A DNA stretch of 64,000 bases. Origin: Arthrobacter ruber. Lineage in GTDB: Bacteria; Actinomycetota; Actinomycetes; Actinomycetales; Micrococcaceae. Below the pieces are notes generated by a model that was given only the letters and a program-made list of their open reading frames with translations, was not told where the DNA came from and did no database searches. A program made the position numbers and the translations under genes. Every line of letters begins with the position of its first letter. Positions within the stretch are counted from its first letter, which is position 1. The stretch spans positions 372,001 to 436,000 of the forward strand of contig NZ_PPTH01000018.1 of NCBI RefSeq assembly GCF_002954225.1, in the 5' to 3' direction. Positions 33,194 to 41,650 of this stretch are shown piece after piece.

Positions 33194-33580
33194 CTACTGC
33201 GCGTCGCGGGCGGAGGCGCCCTCCTGCTGCTGGGCGATCTGCTCGTGGACGGCCTTCATGTCCAGGCCCTTGACGGCATCGACGAGTTCGCCGAACTGGG
33301 TCGCGTTGAGGGCACCGGGCTGCGAGAAGACGAGGACCTTCTCGCGGAACGCCATGAGCGTGGGGATCGAGGTGATCCCGGCGGCCGCGGCGAGCGACTG
33401 CTCGGCCTCGGTGTCCACCTTCGCGAAGGTGACGTCCTCGTGCTGCTGCGACACGGCGTCGTACACCGGCGCGAACTGCTTGCACGGCCCACACCAGTCG
33501 GCCCAGAAGTCAACGAACACGATGTCGTTGCCCTCGATGGTTTCCGGGAAGCTTGCCTCGGTGATATTGATTGTCGACAT
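33194..33580 (-). CDS. Thioredoxin-family protein
   Basis: 128 residues with the active site FWADWCGPCKQFAPVYD (Cys30, Cys33), the cis-Pro in ITSIPTLMAFREK, and KVDTEAEQSLAA. It is a cytosolic disulfide reductase. A charged C-terminal extension (HEQIAQQQEGASARDAQ) makes it longer than standard TrxA (~108). No thioredoxin reductase gene is near. Single gene. Confidence 0.93.
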   Translation of the reverse strand: MSTINITEASFPETIEGNDIVFVDFWADWCGPCKQFAPVYDAVSQQHEDVTFAKVDTEAEQSLAAAAGITSIPTLMAFREKVLVFSQPGALNATQFGELVDAVKGLDMKAVHEQIAQQQEGASARDAQ

Positions 33581-33671
33581 CCCTTAACGCTAGCGACCCC
33601 ACCATGCCCTTGTCAGGCCTGTTCGCTACCGATGAAGAATACGCACGCTCGAGAGATACCCGGAGGCACAT

Positions 33672-34103
33672 GTGGAGGACCCGCACGATCTGGCACGATT
33701 CGTCGAGGCGCAGGACGCGCACGGCACCTACGACCAGGCCCTGGCCGAGCTGCAGCGCGGCCGCAAGACGAGCCACTGGATGTGGTTCGTCTTCCCCCAG
33801 ATCGCCGGGCTCGGGAGCAGCCCGACATCCGTACGGTACGCCGTGGCGTCCCTCGACGAGGCACGCGCCTACCTCTCGCACCCGGTGCTCGGGCCCCGGC
33901 TGATGGAGAGCGTCCACGCGCTCCTCAATCTGGACGGCAGCGATCCGGTCGCAGTGCTCGGCGGGATCGACGCCCGTAAACTGCAGTCCTCCATGACGCT
34001 CTTCGGCCGGGCCGCACCCCAGGAGCCGTGGTTCACGGCCGTCCTGGACCGCTACTTCGCCGGCGAGGAGGACGGGGCGACGACGTCGATCCTGGCAGGG
34101 TGA
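33672..34103 (+). CDS. DUF1810 protein
   Basis: 143 residues from GTG at 33672. RFVEAQDAHGTYDQALAELQ followed by RGRKTSHWMWFVFPQIAGLG is the hallmark of DUF1810, with LLNLDGSDPVAVLGGIDARK and SSMTLFG as later blocks. The family is all-helical and soluble with no known activity. The gene diverges from thioredoxin and stands alone. Confidence 0.9.
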   Translation: MEDPHDLARFVEAQDAHGTYDQALAELQRGRKTSHWMWFVFPQIAGLGSSPTSVRYAVASLDEARAYLSHPVLGPRLMESVHALLNLDGSDPVAVLGGIDARKLQSSMTLFGRAAPQEPWFTAVLDRYFAGEEDGATTSILAG

Positions 34104-34158
34104 CGCGGAAGCGTGGCAGGCCCGCGGCGTCAGTGGCCCGCGGGCGCCGCGCGACGGT

Positions 34159-34599
34159 TCAGCCCCTGGCGTTGAGCCTGTCGATGATCGGCAGGGCCGC
34201 GGCGAGCATGGCGCGGTCGTCGTCGTCGAGCTGGTCGAGCAGAGCGGCCACGCGCTCGTTGCGCCGTTGGCTCGCCGCCTCCCACGCCTCGCGGCCCCTC
34301 TCCGTGAGCTGCACGAGGACGGCGCGCGAGTCGGTGGGGTCCGCCTCCCGGCTGACCAGTCCTGCCTGCTCGAGCTTGATGATCTGCTCGGTGGCGGACG
34401 GCACCCGGATCCCGAGGTTCGCGGCGACGCGGCTCACGCGGAGGGGCTCCTCCGCCGCCATGCTGAGCGTGCTCATCTGCATGGTCGTCAGCTCCCCGTC
34501 GCCGTCCATGGAACGGCTGAGGTAGACGGCGTGGCGCAGCGTCGTGCGGAAGGCCTGCGCGAGGGCCAGCAGTCGGACGTCCGTCGCGGAAGAGTTCAT
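34159..34599 (-). CDS. MarR-family transcriptional regulator
   Basis: 146 residues from ATG at 34599. The winged helix is complete: MQMSTLSMAAEEPLRVSRVA, NLGIRVPSATEQIIKLEQAG, LVSREADPTDSRAVLVQLTE, RGREAW. The last helix pair (LLDQLDDDDRAMLAAALPII) is the dimer interface. The promoter is legible: -35 TTGCCG, 17 bp, -10 TAGGCT, and an ATG only 8 nt after the -10. The message is therefore probably leaderless. A perfect palindrome covers the -10, which suggests self-repression. Target genes beyond itself are unknown. Confidence 0.9.
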   Translation of the reverse strand: MNSSATDVRLLALAQAFRTTLRHAVYLSRSMDGDGELTTMQMSTLSMAAEEPLRVSRVAANLGIRVPSATEQIIKLEQAGLVSREADPTDSRAVLVQLTERGREAWEAASQRRNERVAALLDQLDDDDRAMLAAALPIIDRLNARG

Positions 34600-34600
34600 A

Positions 34601-34636
34601 GTTAGGCAGCCTAACATTTTGGGGTCGTGACGGCAA
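34601..34636 (-). promoter_or_regulatory. marR promoter with overlapping operator
   Basis: Palindrome GTTAGG-CAG-CCTAAC at 34601-34615. The minus-strand -35 TTGCCG (34631-34636) and -10 TAGGCT (34608-34613) are 17 bp apart. Confidence 0.65.
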
Positions 34637-34690
34637 GGTGCGATGTCGCCGCGTCGGAGCTAGCGTGGGGTGGAGCGACGGGAGGGGACC

Positions 34691-35131
34691 ATGCAGGACG
34701 GGGCAAGCGGCGTCGGCGTGGGCGACACCCTCGCCTTCCTCGCCGGGAGATGGTCCACGCGCCGCGAACTGCTCGACCGCACCACGGGCGTGACGGGCAT
34801 CTTCACCGGCATCACCGCCTTCACCCCCGACGGCGACGGACTGCGGTGGGACGAGGAGGGCACCGTCGCGTGGCCGCACTTCGAGGGCCCGGCGTCGCGC
34901 TCCTATCGGATCAGCGCAGCGGGCGCCGTGGCGACCGTGCACTTCGTCGACGGCCGTGTCCTCTGCCGGCTCGACCTCCGCAGCGGCACGAGCCGGGACG
35001 AACACGCCTGCCCTCCCGACACCTACCGCGTGCAGTTCACGGTCACCTCCCCCAGCACCATCGACTACACCTGGGATGTCACCGGCCCGTCGAAGGACCA
35101 GTTGCTCACGACGGCGCTGACGCGGCAGTGA
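34691..35131 (+). CDS. DUF6314 family protein
   Basis: 146 residues from ATG at 34691, chosen for the GGGAGGGG just upstream; GTG at 34670 is also in frame. The pattern LAFLAGRWSTRRELLDRTTG, GLRWDEEGTVAW, SRSYRISAAG, TVHFVDGRVLC, YRVQFTVTSPSTIDYTWDVT is that of DUF6314, a lipocalin-like beta-barrel family. It is soluble with no known function. It diverges from the MarR gene. Confidence 0.85.
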   Translation: MQDGASGVGVGDTLAFLAGRWSTRRELLDRTTGVTGIFTGITAFTPDGDGLRWDEEGTVAWPHFEGPASRSYRISAAGAVATVHFVDGRVLCRLDLRSGTSRDEHACPPDTYRVQFTVTSPSTIDYTWDVTGPSKDQLLTTALTRQ

Positions 35132-35158
35132 TACGGCAGGTCCCGGTGCCGGCTACGC

Positions 35159-36163
35159 TCAGGCCCTCGACCGCCGGCTGGTGCTGCGTGCCGCCTCCAG
35201 CGGCCGGCGCTTGAGGGCCGGCAGTTCGAACAGCAGATTGACGGAGGCGTGCTCCCTCGTCGAGTACACCCACGCCAAGCCCAGCGGCACACCGACGCCG
35301 ACCACCAGCAGCACCGGCACGAGCCAGGTACCGGCGATCCCGAGGGCGTCGGCGAGGGCGAGCGTGAGCATGATCGGGCCGAGGTGCGCCACGTAGAAGA
35401 CGAGCGAATAGCGCCCCACGAACTCGAGGACCGCCGTCGCACGGTGCGTGCCGAGCCGAGGGAAGACCCAGCACACGACGCCGAGTGCCCCCACCACGCC
35501 CCAGGCGAACTCGCCCCGGTACAGCACCTCCCGGCCGGCCACGTTGAGGGCTCCCACGGTGACCGCGGACGCCGCCGCCAGCGCCAGTACCCAGGGCCTC
35601 CCGATGAACCGCTCCACGAGCTGCGCATGCCCGGCACACCATGCCCCGAAGAAGAAGAACGCCGCGAGGAAGGCCAGGGTCTCGGGCCTGCCGCCGTCGG
35701 GCAGCAGGAAGGAGAGCAGAAGGCCCACACCGGCGGGGACCAGCGGTGGAACGCGCCGCAGCGGGTAGGCGACCGCATAGAACACGAGGATGAACCACAG
35801 GTACCAGAGGTAGGTCGGCGAGAGGTAGAAGATCTGCGCGATCCCCTCGGGGCCGAAGTCGCCGCTCGCCGCGAGCAGGATCACCGACCAGAGGACGTAC
35901 GGCCATGCGACCATCGAGACCTTGCCGGCGAAGTACGTCCGCCCGGACTTGGCGAGCGACTGCGGCAGCAGGAACCCCGAGAGGAACATGAGCACGGGCA
36001 TGCGGAAGGGTTCCAGGAACAGGTTGACCTGGTCCAGCCCGGGAGTGGGTCCGACGGCGACGCGGAGGGCCTCCCCCGCGTGGAGCACGACGACGAGCAG
36101 GATGGCGACGCCGCGCAGGCTGTCGAGCCATCCGACCCGTGTACTCCCCGAAACGACGATCAC
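35159..36163 (-). CDS. Acyltransferase 3 family membrane protein
   Basis: 334 residues with about ten helices. The start GWLDSLRGVAILLVVVLHAG has the family R-x10-H active-site pair, and PVLMFLSGFLLPQS and YLWYLWFILVFYAVAYPLRR are conserved helices. Such enzymes move acyl groups (often acetyl) onto cell-envelope sugars. The C-terminal tail is short and Arg-rich, without a fused SGNH domain. GTG at 36163. Single gene. Confidence 0.88.
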   Translation of the reverse strand: MIVVSGSTRVGWLDSLRGVAILLVVVLHAGEALRVAVGPTPGLDQVNLFLEPFRMPVLMFLSGFLLPQSLAKSGRTYFAGKVSMVAWPYVLWSVILLAASGDFGPEGIAQIFYLSPTYLWYLWFILVFYAVAYPLRRVPPLVPAGVGLLLSFLLPDGGRPETLAFLAAFFFFGAWCAGHAQLVERFIGRPWVLALAAASAVTVGALNVAGREVLYRGEFAWGVVGALGVVCWVFPRLGTHRATAVLEFVGRYSLVFYVAHLGPIMLTLALADALGIAGTWLVPVLLVVGVGVPLGLAWVYSTREHASVNLLFELPALKRRPLEAARSTSRRSRA

Positions 36164-36681
36164 GACCTCCCAGCCATCCTGTCCACTCTAAGCAGGCTTA
36201 CCGACATTTCGTTGAGCGCCCCCGTGCGGATGGGCCGGAGGTCGAGTAGTTGACGGCAGCGCCGACCGTCCCCGCACCGTCGACGCGGCTCGATCCGTTC
36301 GCCGTGCCCGTCCGACGGTCATGTGAGCCGGCCTTCGCCTACTCCTCGGTGTGGACGCACCTGCTCGAGCGGCCTCCGGAACACGCGGCCGTCCGTCGTC
36401 GCGACACCGGAGCGGCGCACCTGTTCCTGCGGCAGCGCCTACCTGTCACGCCGAGACTCGTCCTCACCGGCTGACGGACCCGCCTGCGCCCCTGGAGGTG
36501 CCGTCGTGGGCAGGGCATCCCGCCACCTCCTGCAGTACCCGGTACCGGAGCATCGACGGCAGAAGGCGCGTGCCGGTGAGGAGGCGGCGTCCGATGCCTT
36601 CCCTCCAGCGGGCCGGGCCGGGAATACGAACGGCCGGCACCTCCCCTGATTCCCAGTGGAAGTACCGGCCGTTCCTTGCTG
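36164..36681. other. Gap without a gene
   Basis: No credible coding frame, palindrome or promoter motif is seen between the acyltransferase start and tRNA-Tyr. Confidence 0.45.
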
Positions 36682-36763
36682 TGGCAGATGAGGGATTCGA
36701 ACCCCCGTAGGCGTTGCCAGCTGATTTACAGTCAGCCCCCTTTGGCCGCTCGGGTAATCTGCC
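36682..36763 (-). tRNA. tRNA-Tyr (GTA)
   Basis: 82-nt class II tRNA: acceptor GGCAGAT/ATCTGCC, anticodon loop CTGTAAA, a long variable arm, and the T-arm GGGGGTTCGAATCCCTC. CCA is not encoded. Confidence 0.95.
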
Positions 36764-36851
36764 GAACGTCTTCACAGGAAGACCGCCCGCAGCAAGCGCG
36801 GGCAAGACAACTTTACCCACAAACCGCCCCGGACACGAATCGGGCCACGGG

Positions 36852-37229
36852 TCACAGGCCTGCGGCCACCCGGCGCTCGATCTGCGCGTAGAAGCCGTCC
36901 GCCTGTTCCGGGGTGACCATCCGCAGCAGGACAGCCTGATCGAGGTCCGCCCGGACGCCCGCGAGCCGCTCCTCCGCCGACGGCGTGGAGCTCGTGACGG
37001 CGACGGGCGAGGCGACCGTCACGGCCGCCGCCGAGTCGAGCCCGAGGATGATGTCGCCCGCCTCGTAGTCGGCCGTGTCCGTGCCCGTGGCCACCACCCG
37101 CGGTGGCACGGCGAGCGCCGGGGCGGCCGTGAACCCCGTCAGGGACGCCGCGCCGGCGGCGGCGAGGAACGACCCCGCCACGGCCTTCCGGAGTCGGACC
37201 TGATAGCGGCGGCGTGGCATCTCGGACAT
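36852..37229 (-). CDS. Small secreted protein, unknown
   Basis: 125 residues from ATG at 37229, directly after GAAGGAG. It has an Arg-rich start and a Sec signal (AVAGSFLAAAGAASLTGFTA, cleavage near ALA-VP). The mature part is short: YEAGDIILGLDSAAAV followed by a helical block (EERLAGVRADLDQAVLLRMV, TPEQADGFYAQIERRVAAGL). Tail helices of this kind are seen in actinobacterial secreted proteins. Function is not known. Confidence 0.75.
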   Translation of the reverse strand: MSEMPRRRYQVRLRKAVAGSFLAAAGAASLTGFTAAPALAVPPRVVATGTDTADYEAGDIILGLDSAAAVTVASPVAVTSSTPSAEERLAGVRADLDQAVLLRMVTPEQADGFYAQIERRVAAGL

Positions 37230-37389
37230 GGAGCTCCTTCGAGGGCGGTGGCGTGATTCCCACCGTGCCACCCGAGTGTGTGCGCGTCCCCGGCGCTCCC
37301 TGAGCGCCGGCTGTGAACAGCCCGCGCCGCCGCAGAGGCGTTACGGATAGTCTTGATGGCAAGAAACCCAACCACCCCTAGGAGGCATC

Positions 37390-37878
37390 GTGGCGAGCGA
37401 ATCCACGTTCGACGTCGTAAGCAAAGTGGACAAGCAGGAGGTCGCCAATGCGCTGAACCAGGCGCAGAAGGAGATCGCGCAGCGGTACGACTTCAAGGGC
37501 GTCGGCGCCGAGGTGGACTTCAGCGGCGAGAAGATCCTCATGAAGGCGAACTCGGAGGAGCGCGTGATGGCCGTGCTCGACGTCCTGCAGTCCAAGATGA
37601 TCAAGCGCGGCATCTCGCTGAAGTCGCTGGACACCGGCGAGCCCTACCCCTCGGGCAAGGAATTCCGCCTCGAGACCTCCATCAAGGAGGGGATCGCTCA
37701 GGACATCGCGAAGAAGATCAACAAGCTCATCCGCGACGAGGGGCCCAAGGGCGTCAAGTCGCAGATCCAGGGCGATGAGCTGCGCGTCAGCTCGAAGTCC
37801 CGCGACGACCTCCAGGAGACGATGGCGCTGCTCCGGAACTTCGACGAGGCGGACCTCCAGTTCGTGAACATGCGCTGA
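37390..37878 (+). CDS. yajQ: YajQ-family nucleotide-binding protein
   Basis: 162 residues, full length. STFDVVSKVDKQEVANALNQ, QRYDFKGVGAEVDF, SKMIKRGISLKSLD, GKEFRLETSIKEGIAQDIAK and NFDEADLQFVNMR are the family signature. Two ferredoxin-like domains are present. In Xanthomonas a relative binds cyclic di-GMP; in general the family binds nucleotides or RNA. GTG at 37390 follows AGGAGG. A strong terminator follows the gene. Confidence 0.93.
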   Translation: MASESTFDVVSKVDKQEVANALNQAQKEIAQRYDFKGVGAEVDFSGEKILMKANSEERVMAVLDVLQSKMIKRGISLKSLDTGEPYPSGKEFRLETSIKEGIAQDIAKKINKLIRDEGPKGVKSQIQGDELRVSSKSRDDLQETMALLRNFDEADLQFVNMR

Positions 37879-37904
37879 CCCGTTCGGAGACACCCGGACA
37901 TGAC

Positions 37905-37941
37905 GACGGCGGCCCCACCTGTGCGAGGTGGGGCCGCCGTC
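37905..37941. terminator. Bidirectional terminator
   Basis: 16-bp perfect stem GACGGCGGCCCCACCT/AGGTGGGGCCGCCGTC with a 5-nt loop, between the convergent yajQ and htpX genes. Confidence 0.85.
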
Positions 37942-37954
37942 GTCGTCGGGGTGC

Positions 37955-38833
37955 TCAGCCGGTCGGGCGTCCGGCCATGCCCTCGAGGCGCGCGATGCGC
38001 TGGTCCATCGGCGGGTGGGTCGCGAAGAGGCGGTTCATGCCGCCTCCCTTGAACGGGTTCGCGATCATGAGGTGCGAGGTGTTCACGAGGCGCTGGTCCT
38101 GCGGCAGCGGTGCACGCTGCGTGCCGCTCGCGAGCTTGCGGAGGGCGGAGGCGAGTGCCAGGGGGTCGTCCGTGAGGATCGCGCCGTCCTCGTCGGCGTC
38201 GAACTCGCGGGTGCGGCCGATCGCGGTCTGGATGAGGCCCGCGGCCAGCGGTGCGAGGAAGGCGAGCAGCAGTGCTGCGATGGGGTTGCCGCCCTGGCCC
38301 CGGTTGCCGCCCATCATGCCCGTGAAGGCGAACATCTGCGCCACCGAGGTGATGACGCCGGCCACGGCGGCGGCGATGGACCCGGTGAGGATGTCGCGGT
38401 TGTAGACGTGCATGAGCTCGTGCCCGAGGACGCCGCGCAGCTCGCGCTCGTCGAGCAGCTCGAGGATGCCCTGCGTGCAGCAGACCGCCGAGTTCTCGGG
38501 GTTACGGCCCGTCGCGAAGGCGTTCGGAGCCATCGTCGGGGAGATGTAGAGCCGGGGCATGGGCTTGCCGGCCCGCGTGCTGAGCTCCCTCACGATCCGG
38601 TACATGGCCGGCGCCTGCTGCTCCGTCACCTCGACGGCGCGCATGCTGCGGATCGCGATCTTGTCGCTGTTCCAGTAGCTGTAGGCGATCGACCCGACGC
38701 CGAGCAGGGCGAAGACCCAGATGAACATCGAGCTGCCGGTGGCCCCCGCGATGACGGCGCCGAACACGAGGAAGATGCCCATGAGGGCGCCGAACAACAA
38801 CGCCGTCTTGGCACCGTTGAAATGGTTGTGCAC
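37955..38833 (-). CDS. htpX: Membrane zinc metalloprotease HtpX
   Basis: 292 residues from GTG at 38833, after AAGGAG. There are two N-terminal helices (about 9-52), then the zinc site HELMH in LRGVLGHELMHVYNRDIL, a hydrophobic hairpin (IAAAVAGVITSVAQMFAFTG, AALLLAFLAPLAAGLIQTAI) and the third ligand in REFDADEDGA. FATHPPMDQRIARLEGM closes the protein. HtpX degrades damaged membrane proteins with its active site in the cytosol. Confidence 0.95.
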   Translation of the reverse strand: MHNHFNGAKTALLFGALMGIFLVFGAVIAGATGSSMFIWVFALLGVGSIAYSYWNSDKIAIRSMRAVEVTEQQAPAMYRIVRELSTRAGKPMPRLYISPTMAPNAFATGRNPENSAVCCTQGILELLDERELRGVLGHELMHVYNRDILTGSIAAAVAGVITSVAQMFAFTGMMGGNRGQGGNPIAALLLAFLAPLAAGLIQTAIGRTREFDADEDGAILTDDPLALASALRKLASGTQRAPLPQDQRLVNTSHLMIANPFKGGGMNRLFATHPPMDQRIARLEGMAGRPTG

Positions 38834-38946
38834 TGAGATCTCCTTGCTGGTGGAGGCCGTGCGGCCCGTCAGTACAACGGAGGGTCGCAGGTGCCTGTTC
38901 CCTTCATCGTACGGGGACAGGTAAGAGCCCTGGCGGGCGCGCAGGC

Positions 38947-40233
38947 TCAGGGCTCGGGCGTGCGGGAGTCGTACTGCAGGAAGCGCGGCTGCCGGCGGGC
39001 GACGACGAGAACCAGGACGGCACAGGCGATCCCTCCGACGACGGCGGTCCACCCCTCCCCCAGCCAGGAGGCCTGGCCACCGGCCACCATGTCGCCCAGC
39101 CGCGGACCACCCGCGACGACGACGATGAACACGCCCTGCAGCCGTCCGCGCATGGCGTCCGGGGTGGCGGACTGCAGGATGGTGTTCCGGAAGACGCTGC
39201 TGATGGAGTCCGCGATGCCCGCCAGGACGAGGCAGACCGCGGCGGGCAGCACCCAGACCGATAGCTCGCCCTCGCCGGGTGCCGGCAGGGAGGACGAGCC
39301 GGCCATCACGACGACGAGCCCGAAACCGGCCACCGACGCACCCCAGCCCACGATCGACCAGATCACGGCCTGGCCGTGCTTGTGGATGCGGCCCAGCGGG
39401 CCGGAGAACAGCCCGGCCAGTACCGACCCGAAGGCCGCGGAGGCCAGCAGGATGCCGACGGTCAGCTCACCTCCGCCGATGAGCACCGCGCCGACCGCGG
39501 GAAGCAGGGCCCGCGGCTGGGCCAGGACCATGGCGACGAGGTCCACGATGAAGGTCATGCGGATGTTCGGCCGCGTGCCGAGGAAGCGGAAGCCCTCGAG
39601 CACCGTCGCGAGGCCCGCCCGTCGGGTGGGTCCCTCGGGTGGCAGGGCCGGCAGGCGGTAGACGGCCCACAGCGCGAAGGTGAAGGTGACGACGTCGACC
39701 GTGTAGGTCCAGGCGTAGCCCACCTGAGCCACGAGCACTCCCGCGAGCAACGGACCCACGGTGAATGCGAGGCCGAACGTGATCATGCTCAGGGCATTGG
39801 CCGCGGGCAGCAGTTCCGGCCGGACGAGCCGCGGGATGATCGAGCTCCTCGTGGGCTGGTTGATGCCGGCCGCGCCCGACTGGATGGCGACGAGGATGTA
39901 GAGCAGCCAGACGCTGTCCACGCCGATCCATGCCTGCGCCGCGATGGCCATGGTGGTGGCCCACAGTGCGAACCCCGAGTACAGCGCGACCGTTCGGCGG
40001 TCCTGGGCGTCGGCGATCGCCCCGCCGTACAGGCCCGCGACCACGAGGGGCACGAGGGCGAAGAGGCTGAGCAGGCCCACGCTGAACGTGGACTGCGTGA
40101 GGGAGTAGATCTGCAGGCTGACGGCCACGATCGTGAGCTGCGTCCCGATGGCCGAGAGCGCCGTGCCGATGTACAGCCTCCGGAACGCCGGGGACTCCTT
40201 CAGCGGGGTGATGTCGGCGAGGAGTCGTGGCAC
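38947..40233 (-). CDS. MFS exporter (EntS/MFS_3 type)
   Basis: 428 residues and twelve helices. FRRLYIGTALSAIGTQLTIV, GLYGGAIADAQDRRTVALYS (loop 2-3 motif), GINQPTRSSIIPRLVRPELL and PDAMRGRLQGVFIVVVAGGP match the MFS_3 group that includes the enterobactin exporter EntS. The substrate is unknown, and no siderophore genes are in the window. ATG at 40233. Confidence 0.88.
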   Translation of the reverse strand: MPRLLADITPLKESPAFRRLYIGTALSAIGTQLTIVAVSLQIYSLTQSTFSVGLLSLFALVPLVVAGLYGGAIADAQDRRTVALYSGFALWATTMAIAAQAWIGVDSVWLLYILVAIQSGAAGINQPTRSSIIPRLVRPELLPAANALSMITFGLAFTVGPLLAGVLVAQVGYAWTYTVDVVTFTFALWAVYRLPALPPEGPTRRAGLATVLEGFRFLGTRPNIRMTFIVDLVAMVLAQPRALLPAVGAVLIGGGELTVGILLASAAFGSVLAGLFSGPLGRIHKHGQAVIWSIVGWGASVAGFGLVVVMAGSSSLPAPGEGELSVWVLPAAVCLVLAGIADSISSVFRNTILQSATPDAMRGRLQGVFIVVVAGGPRLGDMVAGGQASWLGEGWTAVVGGIACAVLVLVVARRQPRFLQYDSRTPEP

Positions 40234-40348
40234 GGCACGAGTCTAGCTCCGGAGTGATTCGCCCTGGCAACGAGTCGGGGTACCCGGGGGGCCAACCCGC
40301 CGTCGGGAGAAGCACGCCCATGAGCGGCCGCAGGGACAGCCCCGCGGG

Positions 40349-41071
40349 TCAGGCTCCTTCGACGGCGTCGCGCTCCCCCGCCGCGATCGCGCGGTCGATC
40401 TCCTGCAGCACGCGCTTGTCCGCGATCGGCCGGAAGTGACCCATGGTCTCGAGCTGCACGTTGCGGGCGCCCTGCACGAAGCTGCCACCCGGGATGTGCG
40501 GATCGAACCGGCCGTAGATGGACGTGATGTGCTCGTTCAGCTCGAGGTGCCCCAGCAGGGACTGCAGGGTCCGGTTCTGCGGCGAGAACGCACGGATGCT
40601 CGGCAGGAAGAAGAAGTTCGCGTAGACGGACCCGGAGAAGGGCGTGTTCACGGCCACGAGGCGGCTGATCCGCGGCGAGACACTGGACATGGTCATGAGG
40701 AACTTGCCGATCAGGCCGCCCTTGCTGTGCGCGACGACGACGACGTCGGTCAGCTCGTGCTCCTCGAGGTAGCCGGCGGCGAGCTGCGCCATCGCGGCCA
40801 CGGTGCCGCGGTTGTAGCCGAGCTTCCGCACGACATGGACCGGGTGCCCGGCCCGGTACAGGTGGTCGGCGACCGGCCGCATGAACTGCCAGGTCTCGTA
40901 GATCCCGGGGATCAGGAGCACGGGCACCTTGCCTTCGGGCGCCCCCGGGGCGGGGGTCAGGTATCGCGCAGGGTCCACCCTGAACAGGAAGCCGTGCACC
41001 TGCCAGAAGCCGACGTACGCATAGTCCAGCACCCAGGCCCGGGCGCGTCTGAAGAGATCCACCCTGTCCAC
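40349..41071 (-). CDS. Lipase-like alpha/beta hydrolase
   Basis: 240 residues. VPVLLIPGIYETWQFMRPVA (oxyanion strand), VVVAHSKGGLIGKFLM (nucleophile Ser in the AHSKG elbow), then the Asp region (YGRFDPHIPGG) and His in LETMGHFRPIADK give a complete triad. No signal peptide is visible, so it is probably cytosolic. Substrate is unknown. ATG at 41071. It diverges from furA. Confidence 0.85.
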   Translation of the reverse strand: MDRVDLFRRARAWVLDYAYVGFWQVHGFLFRVDPARYLTPAPGAPEGKVPVLLIPGIYETWQFMRPVADHLYRAGHPVHVVRKLGYNRGTVAAMAQLAAGYLEEHELTDVVVVAHSKGGLIGKFLMTMSSVSPRISRLVAVNTPFSGSVYANFFFLPSIRAFSPQNRTLQSLLGHLELNEHITSIYGRFDPHIPGGSFVQGARNVQLETMGHFRPIADKRVLQEIDRAIAAGERDAVEGA

Positions 41072-41117
41072 GGTACCGACCGCATGCGCGGCGTGGGGCG
41101 CAAGTTAGCAGCGCCTT

Positions 41118-41136
41118 GTTATGAGTTCCTCACAAC
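41118..41136. promoter_or_regulatory. Palindrome upstream of furA, likely Fur-type operator
   Basis: GTTATGAG-TTC-CTCACAAC, arms complementary at 7 of 8 positions, ending 18 bp before the furA ATG. Location fits autoregulation of a furA-katA unit. Confidence 0.55.
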
Positions 41137-41154
41137 TACTGATTGACTGAAGCA

Positions 41155-41643
41155 ATGATGTACACCGCCGCGACACCCGAGGCCCGGGAGGCCCGCTGGA
41201 CCGCCGCCCTGCATGCCGCCGACCGGCGCGTGACGCGCCAGCGCCTCGCCGTCCTCGCCGCCGTCGAGCGGTTGCCGCACGCCACGGCCGACGACGCCGC
41301 GAGCGCCGTCCGCGCCGACCTGCCGCACATCACCGTGCAATCCGTCTACGTGATCCTGGCCGACCTCACCGACATCGACCTGCTGCGCCGCATCGCGACG
41401 CCCCACTCCCCCGCCCGGTACGAGACGCGCGTGGGCGACAACCACCACCACGCCGTCTGCACCGGGTGCGGCCGGATCGAGGACGTGGACTGCGCCGTCG
41501 GGCACGCACCCTGCCTGACCCCCGAGTGGGCGCCCGGCGCCTCCCGCATGACCATCCGGATCGCGGAGGTCCTGTATCAGGGCCTCTGCGACGACTGCCG
41601 TCCGGCAGCCCCCAGCCACCAACCATCCGAACCCCAGGAATAG
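41155..41643 (+). CDS. furA: Fur-family metal/peroxide regulator
   Basis: 162 residues from ATG at 41155; ATG 41158 and TTG 41143 are alternatives and no ribosome site is clear. The winged helix is [40 protein letters not shown]. Metal and zinc ligands are in [20 protein letters not shown] and LCDDC. It lies 7 bp upstream of catalase, the classic FurA/PerR-catalase arrangement. It is therefore probably a peroxide-responsive repressor of katA and of itself. Confidence 0.9.
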   Translation: MMYTAATPEAREARWTAALHAADRRVTRQRLAVLAAVERLPHATADDAASAVRADLPHITVQSVYVILADLTDIDLLRRIATPHSPARYETRVGDNHHHAVCTGCGRIEDVDCAVGHAPCLTPEWAPGASRMTIRIAEVLYQGLCDDCRPAAPSHQPSEPQE

Positions 41644-41650
41644 GAGCAGC

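Noticed and set aside
38947-40233. Siderophore locus suggested by the EntS-like exporter
   Set aside because: No siderophore synthesis or uptake gene is near; the similarity is only at MFS subfamily level.
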